From contig NZ_BONI01000024.1 in the NCBI RefSeq assembly GCF_016862635.1, positions 44,225 through 108,224 of the forward strand: a DNA stretch of 64,000 bases. The letters run 5' to 3'. This DNA comes from Catellatospora coxensis. Its GTDB lineage: Bacteria > Actinomycetota > Actinomycetes > Mycobacteriales > Micromonosporaceae. Below the pieces are notes generated by a model. That model saw nothing but the letters and a program-made list of their open reading frames with translations. It made no database searches and was not told the DNA's origin. Both the position numbers and the translations under genes were made by a program. Shown here in pieces: positions 11,098 through 20,712 of the stretch; position 1 is the first letter of the stretch, and each line of letters begins with the position of its first letter.

Positions 11098-11330
11098 GTT
11101 GTGTCGGTGAGGGCGGGCAGCAGCACGCCGGGGCCGCCTCGGATGATGTCGGGACCAGCGATGGCCTCGGCGACGGCAGGGAACAGGTGCAACTGGTAGA
11201 CCTGACTCACAGGCACCCAAACGATCGCGCCGGGGAGAGGTCGTCTTGCTCCACGAGCGCGAGTTCGCCGCGCTGTTCAGGGGTGATCCAGACCGCGAAG
11301 ACCGGGTGCAGTTTGCGGGGCGGGGCGGTG
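11098..11330 (-). pseudogene. Fragment of an unrecognised protein gene upstream of the kinase remnant
   Basis: Two pieces in different frames look protein-like: RKLHPVFAVWITPEQRGELA with LVEQDD, then AIVWVPVSQVYQLHLFPAVA ending in LLPALTDTTFQRV and a stop. Together they resemble the tail of a hydrolase such as a NUDIX protein, but no diagnostic motif is present. Treated as a decayed remnant. Confidence 0.3.
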
Positions 11331-11339
11331 GGGCCGGGA

Positions 11340-12251
11340 CGACTGTATCGCGTCTCGCTTGCCATCGACGGCGATGCGAGACCGCACATCGCTTTCGTCA
11401 GCGAGGCCAGCGACCATCTGATGTACGGGTTCCGAAACTCGTCCTGGCAGTTCGAGGAGGTGCCGACCGAGGCTGGACTCTTCGCCGGATCGGTGCGGTT
11501 CCCCGCCATGAAGCTCTACCGCGGGGACCTCGAGGTCGAGGACGTGTTCAAGTGGCGGCCCCACTTCTGTTACCAGGCGGGGCTGGCGCTGAAGCACCTT
11601 GCCAAGCAGCCGCGCCGGGACAACCCAGCCGCAGGTGCCGTCTGGAAGAAGCACTTCGAGGAGGTCGACCCGGTCCAGGTCACGGAGAAGGGCTGGTACG
11701 CCACGCTCGACTTCGACCGGGCACAGGACAACACGATGCGGATCGCCTATTTCGACGAGCTTCCGGGTGCGGCCAAGCGGCAGTTGCGCCTGGCGACGAT
11801 GACGCAGAGCTTCGAGCCGGGCGTGCCCAACACGTGGACGGTGGATGTCATCGACGGGGGTGACGTTCTGGGGGAGTTCCCTGCGCTGGCGCGCACGATC
11901 AGCGGTGGAGGAGCCATCTCCTACTTCGAACGCAACGCCCGCCAGCTCAAGATCTGCATGTTCGGGCCGTTCCCGGAGTCGCCAGCCGTCGAGGTCGTGA
12001 CGGGGGACGTGGACAACGACGACGTCTGGTCCTCGGTGGGCGCGAGCTTCCAGTTCAAGTTCTGCATCGCCTACGGTTCCGGCGGCAAACTTCGGTACGC
12101 CACACGGACCGGCATCAACACCTTCGACATCCAGGATGTCGACAGTGGCGGTCGCTGGCCGAGCCTGGCATTCGACGACAACGGGACTGTGCACATAGCG
12201 CACGTCGCGGGCGGAACGTTGAAGTACGCCACCGCGGCGACCGGCAACTGA
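11340..12251 (+). pseudogene. 5'-truncated propeller-type protein gene
   Basis: About 300 residues with repeated blades of the form SLAIDGDARPHIAFVSEASD then LMYGF, and near the end SLAFDDNGTVHIAHVAGGTL then KYATA. This suggests a beta-propeller of unknown function. Upstream the frame runs into DNA that reads as gene remnants on the opposite strand, and no start codon with a ribosome site is found at the junction near 11340, so the 5' end is probably lost. Third-position GC is lower than in the chromosome genes around it. No enzyme motif recognised. Confidence 0.5.
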
Positions 12252-12314
12252 GCCGCTCGGGACGCCCGTGACGCCGACGCCAAGGCCCCAGAAACCGGAT
12301 TGTTCAGGACGGTC

Positions 12315-14393
12315 CTAGCGCCGGCCCGCCGGTTCTGGCGCGGCGAGTATCCGGGTGACGGGCGCCGATGCGGCGAAAGGCCCGGGCACAACCTCACCTC
12401 GGAGGATCCCACAGAGGTCGGCGCTTAGGTCCAGGTCAGACCCATCGGGGTTGGTGTAGCCGATCTCGGCTTGGTAGCTGGTCCCGAGGCGGTCGGTGGT
12501 CACCGGGGCGACCACGTGGGTGCCCGGGTGGGTCACCTCGACGCGAAGGGTGCCGGCTGCGGTGTCGAGCACCTCGACGCGCACGGGTGATGGGCCTGTG
12601 ATGATGGCCGTGGGTTCCGCGCGGAACGGCTCGGCACCCTCCGCGTAGAGGTTGCCCTCGATCCAGACCGGAAGGCGTGGCCCGGCCATCGCGCTGCCAT
12701 GCTCGTTGGGGTACTCCTGCGCCGTCGGGTAGGCGTCGTACTGCGAGCTGCCCACCGGGGTGGGCATGAAGGTGGCCTGCCCGGGCACGCCGTCCATGTC
12801 GATCGCGCCGGACCAGAAGCTCGCGAGCGTCGGTTCCGGCTGCGGTTCGGTGTGCTCGGCGCGCGCGCCGTCGCCGACGAAGACGTTGTTGTAGAACCGG
12901 TTGTCTCCACCGAGGATGTTCGAGACTCCGTAGACGGCCGTGGAGTGCGGGAGGTGGTACGGGGTGTACCGCTGGTGCTCGGTGCAGTTCGCGATGCGAC
13001 CGGCGATGTAGTTGTGCACGTAGGCGCCGCCGCTGGACATGTCCTTGACCGCCCACGGTGACAGGAACAGGTTCGAGTCCACGAGGTACGGGCCGTGGCA
13101 GACCTCGACCATGAAGTCTTCGGAGGTGGAGGCGTAGAAGACGTTGCGCCGCACCAGGGTGCCCTGGGCCTGCCAGTCGAGCCACAGGGCACGGTGCGTG
13201 TGATGGATGGTGTTCCCGCTGATCACGGTGTCGATCGCGGCATGCAGCTTGATGCCGGCCACCTCGGCGCCGTGCCACTGGCGCTTCACGTGGATGCGGG
13301 AGATGTGGTTGTCGCTGATGGTCGAGAACGCCGCCCCCAGGTGCCCGACGATGCCGGCCTGCTCGCAGTCCCGGATCGTGTTGCGGCGCACCGTGTGGGA
13401 GCCGACGTGATCCCGGTCCCACGGGTGCGGCTCGCCCGCGGCGGGCCCGCGCAGGGCGAGCGCCCGCTGGATCACCTCGCGCTCGCGCTGTGTGCCGCCC
13501 TTGGCGCCCTTCGGCCCTGCGGCGGCCTCGTTCTGCCCGGTGCTGGCCTCTTTGCCCAGCGAGACGCCGACATTCTTCGAGTCGGTGATCGTGTTGTCCT
13601 CGATCACCCAGCCCTTCGACCAGTGCGGGCCGATCAGGCCCTCTTGCAGCGCCGTGGGCGGGGCCCACTGCGTGGCGGCCTTCGTCAGGGTGAAGCCGCG
13701 CACCGTGATGTAGTCAATGCCCGTGGCGGCGGGCCAGAAGACGGACTTGCGCGCGTTGATCTCGATCTGGTGGTCCGCCGGGTCGGCGCCCCCGAAGTTC
13801 GCCCAGATCGTGGTGACGTCGTCGCCCACCTCGCAGTACCAGGTCAGCAGCGAGCCCGCCTGGTCGAACGAGTCCACGGTGACCTCGGGGTGCTCGACGC
13901 CGGCCATGGTCAGCGACTCGTACAACGACTTGCCGTCGAGATACACCTCGCCCGTATGCCAGGTGTTGACCTGGTCGAAGAACCAGTCCCCACCGATGCG
14001 CTCGAGGTAGGGGTTGGGCGACCCGAACAGGGTGTTCGGCACGGTCGCCACCCAGACCCGGCCCGCCTGGCCGGCGTGCGGATGCCAGTCGCCGATCACC
14101 TCAGCGCCCGAGATCGTCACCTTCTCGAACAGGCCATCCGCGTCCAGTGCAGCCTGGTAGGTGATCGGCGCGGCAGCCGTGCCGCCGCGCGGCGGGTTGA
14201 CCCACTCGCGGTACACACCTTCGTGCACGAAGACGGTGTCCCCCGGCTGAGCCAGCGCCGCGGCAGCACCGATCGTGAGCAGGGGGGCCTGCGCGGTTCC
14301 GGCGGCGTTGTCGGAACCAGACTTCGCGACGTGCAGCGACACGCCGGTAACCTCAGCCTGAGGGACGGGGAAAGCAAGAGCGCTGCTGGCCAT
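12315..14393 (-). CDS. GH120-like beta-xylosidase (right-handed beta-helix)
   Basis: 692-residue cytoplasmic glycosidase, no signal peptide. The N-terminus has the family opening VAKSGSDNAAGTAQAPLLTI and GDTVFVHEGVYREWVNPP. The middle is a parallel beta-helix with many Asn turns. The catalytic region has WLDWQ (Asp406) and FMVEVCHGP (Glu430), at nearly the spacing of nucleophile Asp382 and acid/base Glu405 in the characterised GH120 enzyme XylC. It would release xylose from xylo-oligosaccharides. It lies at the far end of the minus-strand transport operon, after the GH36 gene, with 122 bp between them. The fold is firm; xylosidase specificity rests on family and context. Confidence 0.8.
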   Translation of the reverse strand: MASSALAFPVPQAEVTGVSLHVAKSGSDNAAGTAQAPLLTIGAAAALAQPGDTVFVHEGVYREWVNPPRGGTAAAPITYQAALDADGLFEKVTISGAEVIGDWHPHAGQAGRVWVATVPNTLFGSPNPYLERIGGDWFFDQVNTWHTGEVYLDGKSLYESLTMAGVEHPEVTVDSFDQAGSLLTWYCEVGDDVTTIWANFGGADPADHQIEINARKSVFWPAATGIDYITVRGFTLTKAATQWAPPTALQEGLIGPHWSKGWVIEDNTITDSKNVGVSLGKEASTGQNEAAAGPKGAKGGTQREREVIQRALALRGPAAGEPHPWDRDHVGSHTVRRNTIRDCEQAGIVGHLGAAFSTISDNHISRIHVKRQWHGAEVAGIKLHAAIDTVISGNTIHHTHRALWLDWQAQGTLVRRNVFYASTSEDFMVEVCHGPYLVDSNLFLSPWAVKDMSSGGAYVHNYIAGRIANCTEHQRYTPYHLPHSTAVYGVSNILGGDNRFYNNVFVGDGARAEHTEPQPEPTLASFWSGAIDMDGVPGQATFMPTPVGSSQYDAYPTAQEYPNEHGSAMAGPRLPVWIEGNLYAEGAEPFRAEPTAIITGPSPVRVEVLDTAAGTLRVEVTHPGTHVVAPVTTDRLGTSYQAEIGYTNPDGSDLDLSADLCGILRGEVVPGPFAASAPVTRILAAPEPAGRR

Positions 14394-14515
14394 TGATGAT
14401 CTCGATTTCTAGAGTTTCCATCGGTACCTGGAGGTCTGCGTCTGAGTGCGATTACCTTGCGAGACGGTGGCGAGTCCGTACGGCAGCCGGCGCGGATCGG
14501 GCCGTCCGGCATATC

Positions 14516-15832
14516 TCACTCGATCTGCGTGAGCAGCAATGCCGCGGCAGAGAACGGCTCATTCAGCTCCACGACTACTAGCTCCTCGGTCAGCTTGACC
14601 ACGATCTCGCGGTGGGAGTAGAGGTCGCTGACCTCGTACCTACCCGGTGGCAAAGCAACCTCGATCGGAGTTCGCTCAGCGGCTCCGAACCGGTGGACGA
14701 CGACCAGGATCTGGGCCCCGTCGTTGGACACTCGCCGGACTGCCTGCCACCCTTCGGGGTGCCGATAGCTGCTCACCTTCGGTCCGAACCGGTGACTGAC
14801 ACCGTTCTTGATCACCGGGACCGCCATCCTGTAGAAGGTGATTGCCCGGGAGACCACAGCCCACTGCTCGTCACTCAGTTCGTGGATGTCGCCCGATAGG
14901 CACATCCGGCCGAGCATGGTCGCGGTGAGCGAGTACGCAAGCCGCTGTGGGGAGTCCTGCGCGCGCAGCACTGCCCAGATCTGGCTCTGCCGCGGGAGCA
15001 GTGCGCGTTGCACGTTGGCGGCGATGATGGGGATCTCCGCGCACTCGTGCGCGTCCGAGAATGACGACATGCTGGTGAGGGCCAGCATCGAGGGCTCCAG
15101 CCGGTGGCCGCCGGACGCGCAGTTCTCCATCACGAGCTCCGGCATCTCCTCGCGGATCATCCGGAAGAAGGCCTGGACTGCGGCCATCTGCTGTCGCAAC
15201 CCCTCACCGAGGGACTCTGCTCCGTCGCACCCGATTCCGATGCTGTTGTTGTAGTCGACTTTGAGATAGCCGAAGCCGTTGGCCTTGAGGAAGTCGATCA
15301 CCCGGTCTTTGAGGTACCCGATCACGAACGGATCGCGGAAGTCCCAGAAGCGTCGGCCGCCTACGGTGACGGGGACGCCGTCGCGCTTGAGGAGGTGGTC
15401 GGTCAGCGGGAATGACGTGGCCCGGGAACCGACCGTCTCGAACTCGAACCAGATGCCGGGGATCATGCCGGCGGACCGCACGTGGTCAAGCGCCTCGGTC
15501 AGTCCGTCGGGGAACGTTCGGCGGTCCAGCTCCCAGTCGCCGTGACCGTTGAACCATTCGCTTCCCTCGGCCTTGTACCAGCCGCTGTCGATGACGAGAT
15601 ATCGAATCCCTTTCCGCAACGAACGACCGGCCGAACCGCCCGGGTATGTGTCACCGACGGTCTTGATCTGGACGAGCGAGTCGATGGCAGACGACTTCTC
15701 GGCGACCTGGCCAGCCATTGCCGCCGGGAAGAGCATCATTCCCACCGGCCCGCCCGGACCAGGCCGCATGTAGCGGGCGATCGTGTCCCCGAGGACGTAG
15801 TCCTTCAGGACCTCCACGACTACTCCTTTCAA
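14516..15832 (-). CDS. GH36-like alpha-galactosidase, apparently lacking most of its N-terminal domain
   Basis: 438 residues, against roughly 700 for usual family members. The C-terminal part is a good GH36 barrel: IDSGWYK at 81-87, WFNGHGDWELD, GIWFEFE, nucleophile Asp193 in YLKVDYN, acid/base Asp260 in SFSDAHE. Residues 1-66 look like the family's extreme N-terminus (DYVLGDTIARYMRPGPGGP and DSLVQIKTVGDTYPGG) but run straight into RSLRKGIRYLVIDSG of the barrel. An in-frame deletion of about 250 residues (most of the beta-sandwich) is inferred. Both catalytic residues remain; activity is doubtful. It follows the DUF624 gene in the operon. Confidence 0.75.
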   Translation of the reverse strand: MKGVVVEVLKDYVLGDTIARYMRPGPGGPVGMMLFPAAMAGQVAEKSSAIDSLVQIKTVGDTYPGGSAGRSLRKGIRYLVIDSGWYKAEGSEWFNGHGDWELDRRTFPDGLTEALDHVRSAGMIPGIWFEFETVGSRATSFPLTDHLLKRDGVPVTVGGRRFWDFRDPFVIGYLKDRVIDFLKANGFGYLKVDYNNSIGIGCDGAESLGEGLRQQMAAVQAFFRMIREEMPELVMENCASGGHRLEPSMLALTSMSSFSDAHECAEIPIIAANVQRALLPRQSQIWAVLRAQDSPQRLAYSLTATMLGRMCLSGDIHELSDEQWAVVSRAITFYRMAVPVIKNGVSHRFGPKVSSYRHPEGWQAVRRVSNDGAQILVVVHRFGAAERTPIEVALPPGRYEVSDLYSHREIVVKLTEELVVVELNEPFSAAALLLTQIE

Positions 15833-15921
15833 AGACCGTGTCGAAGTAGCACCAGCACGATCCGGACGAAGTTGCCGAACCAGCCGAGCCCGTCAATCTG
15901 AGCGGCCTCGGCTGGAGAGCG

Positions 15922-16476
15922 TCAGATCTCCGCCTCCTTCGGCTCCGGTTGCACGTACCCCCGGGCGACGAAGAACCCCTCGAGCAGGTAGCACCACCAC
16001 AGGAGGATCAGGCCGGGCGCCACGAACACCGCGGGCATGAAGTTCCAGATGGCGACGCCTCCGAGGACCACGGCGATCCCGAGCAGGAACGTCAGGCTGG
16101 GCGTCGTCAGCCCCAACGTGAGCCCGTTGAGCACCTGGCGCCAGGTGGGGTTGGTGAAGCGGGCTGCTAGGGGGAGGCACCAGAAGACCAGGACCAGGAG
16201 GAAGAGTCCGACGACAAGGAGCGGCACCCAGACTTCGGCTGGCCCGAGAGTGGGCAGGTAGGAGAGCGTGAGGATGCCCACGGCCGCGACCGGGACGGCC
16301 AGCAGGCCGATGACGGTCGCCTGCCTCCAGCTCTGCCGCAAGGCCTTCGTGGCGATGGCCCAGGGGCCTGCGTCCTTGCCCAGGACGTACCGGCGGCACA
16401 CCTCGTAGGCGACCACCGTTCCCGCTCCCGCCGTCACGACAAGGCCGAGGCTCACGAGCCAGAACAGGCTGATCAC
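15922..16476 (-). CDS. DUF624 (YesL-like) membrane protein
   Basis: 184 residues from the GTG at 16476, with five or so hydrophobic segments. YesL-like proteins accompany sugar ABC transporters of the LplB/YtcP type, as here. Conserved family sequence (FRYHPASRLWRILDSLGSVI) lies in frame upstream of this GTG, but that stretch has no ATG, GTG or TTG before an in-frame TGA near 16617. The true start is therefore unclear: CTG, another rare codon, or a lost start. Role unknown, possibly transporter assembly. Confidence 0.65.
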   Translation of the reverse strand: MISLFWLVSLGLVVTAGAGTVVAYEVCRRYVLGKDAGPWAIATKALRQSWRQATVIGLLAVPVAAVGILTLSYLPTLGPAEVWVPLLVVGLFLLVLVFWCLPLAARFTNPTWRQVLNGLTLGLTTPSLTFLLGIAVVLGGVAIWNFMPAVFVAPGLILLWWCYLLEGFFVARGYVQPEPKEAEI

Positions 16477-16618
16477 GATGACGGAGCCGAGCGAGTCCAG
16501 GATGCGCCACAGTCGCGACGCGGGGTGGTAACGGAAGATGGTCGGCGCCTTTCCGTGTGCTGAGTTGCGGGGTCGTGAGGATGGGGTCGGCCTGCCGGCG
16601 GGCGGGAGCCCGGCGCCG

Positions 16619-17572
16619 TCAGCCCTTCACGGAGCCGATCACGAGACCGGACACGAAGTGCTTCTGCAGGAACGGGTAGACGAGCAGGATGGGGACGGCC
16701 GCCACCATGGTGATCGTCGATCGCAGCGCGATCGGTGTGGTGACCTGCCCGCCAGACTGCGCGCTGCCCGTGGCGGCCACGGAGTTCATGCCGGCGTTCA
16801 TCGAGCTCGCCAGTAGCTTCTGCAACTCGTACTGCAGGGTGGACAACGCCTGATCGCCCGAGTTGTAGAGCAGGGTGTCCAGCCAGGAGTTCCAGCTGGC
16901 CACGGCCACGAACAGACCCACCACGGCCAGCGCGGGCTTGCACAGCGGCATCACGATCTGCCACCACATGCGGAACTCGCCCGCGCCGTCGGTCCGTGCC
17001 GACTCGATGATCTCGTCGGGGATCGACTTCATGTACGTGCGCAGGACGATCAGGTTGAACGCGCTGATGATCGTCGGCACCCAGTAGGCCTGGAAGCTGT
17101 TCAGCATGCCCAGGTCCCTGATGAGCAGGTAGTTGGGGATCAGCCCGGCGTCGAAGTACATCGTCAGCACGAAGATCAGGGTGATCGAGCGGCGGAAGAT
17201 GAACTCTTTGCGGCTGAGCGCGTAGGCGAGCATCGAGGTGAAGAACAGGTTTGTCGCCACCACCACGACCGTCTTCAGGACGCTCATGACGAACGCCTGG
17301 TAGATCGTGGTCATGTTGAACACGACGTGGTAGTTCTGCAGCGAGAAGACCCGAGGCCAGATGCCGATCCCGCCACGGACGGCGTCGTTGCCGTCGTTGA
17401 GGGAGATGGCGAGCGTGTTCAGCAGCGGGTAGATCATGAGCGCCGCGAGGGCCAGCAGGAAGGTCGTGTTGAGCGTCGTGAAGATGATCTGCTCGACCGT
17501 CCGCTTGCGACGCCGTGACCCGCCTCGTGATGCGCGCCGCGGCAGAGGCTTCGCGACAGTGGTGCCTGACAT
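16619..17572 (-). CDS. Carbohydrate ABC transporter permease (YtcP/LplC type)
   Basis: 317-residue inner-membrane permease, six predicted membrane segments. The N-terminus is basic, then FTTLNTTFLLALAALMIYPL; the coupling-loop EAA-like motif is SARTDGAGEFRMWWQIVMPL. It ends HFVSGLVIGSVKG, the common ending of this class. It pairs with the permease encoded 9 bp upstream and with the binding protein. No ATP-binding subunit lies nearby; actinomycetes commonly share one (MsiK) among such systems. Confidence 0.92.
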   Translation of the reverse strand: MSGTTVAKPLPRRASRGGSRRRKRTVEQIIFTTLNTTFLLALAALMIYPLLNTLAISLNDGNDAVRGGIGIWPRVFSLQNYHVVFNMTTIYQAFVMSVLKTVVVVATNLFFTSMLAYALSRKEFIFRRSITLIFVLTMYFDAGLIPNYLLIRDLGMLNSFQAYWVPTIISAFNLIVLRTYMKSIPDEIIESARTDGAGEFRMWWQIVMPLCKPALAVVGLFVAVASWNSWLDTLLYNSGDQALSTLQYELQKLLASSMNAGMNSVAATGSAQSGGQVTTPIALRSTITMVAAVPILLVYPFLQKHFVSGLVIGSVKG

Positions 17573-17581
17573 GAAGTCCTC

Positions 17582-18634
17582 CTAGACCAGCGTCTCTTGG
17601 TTGAGGCGCTTGGCCGCTAGGTTCGCCGAGCCCACCAGGATGACGGCGACGATGGTCTTGAAGATGCCCGCGACGACGGCGAGGCTGTAGTTGCCCAGCT
17701 GGTAGCCGTAGCGCAGCACGAAGACGTCGATGGTCTCGGACTTTTCGGACACCAGGCCGTTGCCGAGGAAGTACGGCAGCTCGAAGTTCGTGGACAGGAT
17801 CCAGCCGCTGTTGATGATGAGCAGCACGACGATCGTGGGCCTGATGCTCGGGAGCGTGATGCTGAACATCTTGCGATAGCGGCCCGCTCCGTCGACCTCG
17901 GCGGCCTCGTACAGGCCCGGGTCGATCGCAGTGATCGCGGCCAGGTAGAGGATCGTGTTCCAGCCCAGCTCCTTCCACAGGTTCGTCCCGGCGACGATCT
18001 CCCAGAAGTAGTTCGGCTGGGTCAGGAACAGGACCGGCTCGTCGACGAGGTGCAGGCTAATGAGGCCCTGGTTGATGAACCCGCCGGAGGAGGGCAGCGA
18101 GAGCGCCACCGATGCCAGGCTCGCCACGATCACCCAGCTGAGGAAGTGGGGCATGTACGTGATGTTCTGCATGATCCGCTTGAACGGCAGGTTCTTGACC
18201 TCGTTCAGCAGCAGCGCCAGGACGATGGCCCCGAAGGTCCCGACGATCAGGGTCAGGACCGACTGTCCCATCGTGTTGACCACGACCTGGCGGAACCGCT
18301 CACCGTTGACGCCGGTGAACAGGTTGTGGAAGTTTTCGAGGCCCACCCACTGCTGGTTCCAGATGCTGCCGCGACCCGGCTTGTAGCGCTGGAAGGCGAT
18401 CGCCCAGCCGTAGACCGGGACGTACTTGAACAGGATCTGGTACAGCAGCAGCGGGACGGCCATCGCGAGCAGGGCTCGCTGCGCCCAGACCCTGTCCCAG
18501 GTGATCTTGCGCTTGGGATCCTTCGACGCGTTCTTTCGGGCCTTGCGCTGCTGGGCACGCGAGCTGCTCGCGGGCTCCGGGGCCGGTTCGGCCCCGGAGG
18601 CGGTCACAGGGGCGCTGACCGTGGTGTCCGACAT
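17582..18634 (-). CDS. Carbohydrate ABC transporter permease (LplB type)
   Basis: 350-residue inner-membrane permease. A long charged N-terminus (about 60 residues, SSSRAQQRKARKNASKDPKR) precedes MAVPLLLYQILFKYVPVYGW, the usual first segment of LplB proteins. The EAA-like loop is EAAEVDGAGRYRKMFSITLP. It forms the heteromeric channel with the downstream permease; the binding-protein gene lies 89 bp upstream. Confidence 0.92.
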   Translation of the reverse strand: MSDTTVSAPVTASGAEPAPEPASSSRAQQRKARKNASKDPKRKITWDRVWAQRALLAMAVPLLLYQILFKYVPVYGWAIAFQRYKPGRGSIWNQQWVGLENFHNLFTGVNGERFRQVVVNTMGQSVLTLIVGTFGAIVLALLLNEVKNLPFKRIMQNITYMPHFLSWVIVASLASVALSLPSSGGFINQGLISLHLVDEPVLFLTQPNYFWEIVAGTNLWKELGWNTILYLAAITAIDPGLYEAAEVDGAGRYRKMFSITLPSIRPTIVVLLIINSGWILSTNFELPYFLGNGLVSEKSETIDVFVLRYGYQLGNYSLAVVAGIFKTIVAVILVGSANLAAKRLNQETLV

Positions 18635-18723
18635 CTGTCCAACCTCGTCAGGAGCAGTGGGCGGTAATCGAGAACGCGTCGTGGTGGGGGCGCACGCCGC
18701 CCACCACGACTGCGCGCAGACTG

Positions 18724-20418
18724 TTACCAGTTGGCCAGACGGTCCTTGATGCCGGCGTTGACGGCGTCCTCGTACACCTTGACGTCGACCTTGTGGATGG
18801 AGTCGACGTAGGCCTGCCAGTTCTTGTCGAAGTCGGCGGGATTGCCGGCGATGATCTTCGGCAGGTTCTGCACGCTGGTGTCGGTCAGCTGCTGGTTGAC
18901 CTGGTTGGCGGCGTCGGAGAGCTTGATGTTCCAGGCCGGGTAGTACTTGGGGTTCTCCGGCGCCTTGTTCACGAAGTCAAGCCAGGTCTTCTTGTTGCCG
19001 TACTTGGCCATGAAGTTCTTGTCGTAGTCGCTCAGCGTCGCGTAGAACTCGGCGGGCTGGTCGTCGGGGCTGTAGGCGTTGCCGTCGGAGAACTTGCCCT
19101 GGTGCTTGGGCAGCATGTCGAGCAGCGCATCGAGACGGTTGTGCGAACGCCAGGTGATGTCCTTGTAGTTCTTGCGCTGCTCGTCCGTGCGGGAGAAGAC
19201 GCCGTCGGCGCCGACCTGGTAGTCCTCGCCGGCGATGCCCCAGGAGAGCGTCTTCTGCCACTCCTCGCTGAGCATGGTGTCGAGGAACTTCAGTGCCTTC
19301 TTCGGCTGCTTGCTGGAGACCGAGACGCCGAAGCCCTGGTTGATGTTCATGACGGCGCGGTCGGCGTACCAGGGCGTCACCCCGTCGTAGACGGGCATGA
19401 GGGGCACGTAGGTGTTCTCGTCCTTGCCGGCGCTCTGCAGCGACTGGGTGGCGGTCCCGAAGTTCCAGCCCTGGTCGTGCATGCCGAGGACGGCGCCGGT
19501 GGCCAGCTTCGCGGTGTACTGGTCGAACGTCAGGGTGAAGGACTCGCGGTCGACGAGGCCCGCGTTGTACTGCTGGTTGAGGACCTTGTAGAAGTTCTTC
19601 GCGACGTCCTTGTCGGCGTAGATCGACGCGTTGTTGTTGCCGTCGACGATGACGCCACCGTTGTTCGGGGAGCCTGCCAGCAGCGCCGGCGGGTTGGTCA
19701 TGCCCCACTCGCGGCCCTTGGACGCCAGAATCTCGAAGCCGACGGTCGGGGCGCCGTTGGTCTGGGGGTGCTTCGCCTTGTAGTCCGAGATGAGCTGGAA
19801 GTAGCGGTCGAGCGTCATGTTGCCGAGGTCCGGGTAGCCGGCGTCCGCGAGCACACGCTTCTGGATCCAGAACGCGGGACCGTAGTAGGTGCCGCCGGTG
19901 ATGTCGCCGTAGAAGCGGTTGTAGTTCGGGAAGATGTACAGGCCCTTGTCCACCTCATCGCCCGAGTAACTCATCTTCTTGATGTCGTCCTTGACGTGCG
20001 CGGCGAGGTTGGGGTAGGTCCCCGTCTGCAGCATGTCGTCCAGGCGCCGCAGAGCGCCGCCCTCCAGGAAACGCTGCTTCAGGTCGCCGGTGCCGACGAG
20101 GTCGGGGTACTGACCGCCCGCGAGCATGACACCGATCTTCTGGTCCTCGTTGTCCGGCGTGACGATCTCGTACGTGAGGGTGACACCGAGCTTGTCCTTG
20201 AGCAGCTTGGTGATCTTGTTGTCGGGTGCCGGGGCCTGCTGGGCCGAGGTGATCCAGACCGAGAGCGTCGTCGGGTTGCTGGGGCTCAGCGCGTCCGAAT
20301 CGTCCGTGCTCTCGTCCTCCGTGCAGGCAGCCAGGGCGATCAGTGCCATGGCCGTGGCGGCCACGGTGAGCTGCCGCCCGGCCCGGCGCAGGCCGCCGAG
20401 TCCAAGGTTGCGCTTCAT
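18724..20418 (-). CDS. Extracellular solute-binding lipoprotein for oligosaccharides
   Basis: 564-residue binding protein of the LplA class. Signal peptide with lipobox LIALAAC near residue 32, so it should be lipid-anchored outside the membrane. Binding-fold sequence follows: SVWITSAQQAPAPDNKITKL, GGQYPDLVG, YSGDEVDKGLYIFPN. First gene of the minus-strand operon SBP-permease-permease-DUF624-GH36-GH120. Xylo- or arabinoxylo-oligosaccharides are the likely ligands given the enzymes encoded here (inference). A palindrome resembling a LacI-family operator lies 119 bp upstream. Confidence 0.9.
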   Translation of the reverse strand: MKRNLGLGGLRRAGRQLTVAATAMALIALAACTEDESTDDSDALSPSNPTTLSVWITSAQQAPAPDNKITKLLKDKLGVTLTYEIVTPDNEDQKIGVMLAGGQYPDLVGTGDLKQRFLEGGALRRLDDMLQTGTYPNLAAHVKDDIKKMSYSGDEVDKGLYIFPNYNRFYGDITGGTYYGPAFWIQKRVLADAGYPDLGNMTLDRYFQLISDYKAKHPQTNGAPTVGFEILASKGREWGMTNPPALLAGSPNNGGVIVDGNNNASIYADKDVAKNFYKVLNQQYNAGLVDRESFTLTFDQYTAKLATGAVLGMHDQGWNFGTATQSLQSAGKDENTYVPLMPVYDGVTPWYADRAVMNINQGFGVSVSSKQPKKALKFLDTMLSEEWQKTLSWGIAGEDYQVGADGVFSRTDEQRKNYKDITWRSHNRLDALLDMLPKHQGKFSDGNAYSPDDQPAEFYATLSDYDKNFMAKYGNKKTWLDFVNKAPENPKYYPAWNIKLSDAANQVNQQLTDTSVQNLPKIIAGNPADFDKNWQAYVDSIHKVDVKVYEDAVNAGIKDRLANW

Positions 20419-20537
20419 GTCTCTCCTTATGAGAACTGTCCTGATGTCTCCGCTGTGAGAAAACTTTCCGGGCGATGTTGCCCGGAAGGTGCGCTGTGGA
20501 CGCGAATTCGGCCTCGCGTCTTAATCTCGGCGTGATT

Positions 20538-20547
20538 TTAGCGATAA
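20538..20547. promoter_or_regulatory. Candidate LacI-family operator upstream of the transport operon
   Basis: TTAGCGATAA within TTTAGCGATAAA (20537-20548), a near-perfect palindrome in a locally AT-rich stretch. It differs by one base from the perfect palindrome TTATCGATAA upstream of the lacI-type gene at 22956. The gap 20419-20712 otherwise holds only the TnpB 3' flank. Confidence 0.55.
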
Positions 20548-20646
20548 AGTAGAGAGGCGATCGAGTTCCGTCAAGCCCCGCGCACGAACCGAGACTCCGC
20601 CGTGACGTCCCGGTCCACATGCAAGGAGCCGCATGCGCCACACCGT

Positions 20647-20703
20647 TGCAATCGAGTGGACTCTAGTGATCACTCGTGTTGCAGTCGGCCGTTGCCAGCC
20701 GAC
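20647..20703 (-). ncRNA. Structured 3' flank of tnpB (candidate right-end / omega RNA)
   Basis: Immediately after the tnpB stop, two hairpins can be drawn on the minus strand: GTCGGC/GCCGAC at 20684-20703, and TGCAA-CGAGTG/CACTCG-TTGCA at 20647-20683. TnpB proteins use an RNA from the 3' end of their own gene and the element's right end as a guide scaffold (established for IS200/IS605-type TnpB). That this segment is such an RNA is inference; the exact right end is not determined. Confidence 0.5.
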
Positions 20704-20712
20704 GGTCCCCGT

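Noticed and set aside
11207..11509. Intact small gene antisense to the propeller fragment
   Set aside because: Only the last 35 codons look protein-like and the rest is shadow of the plus-strand frame; kept as a remnant only.
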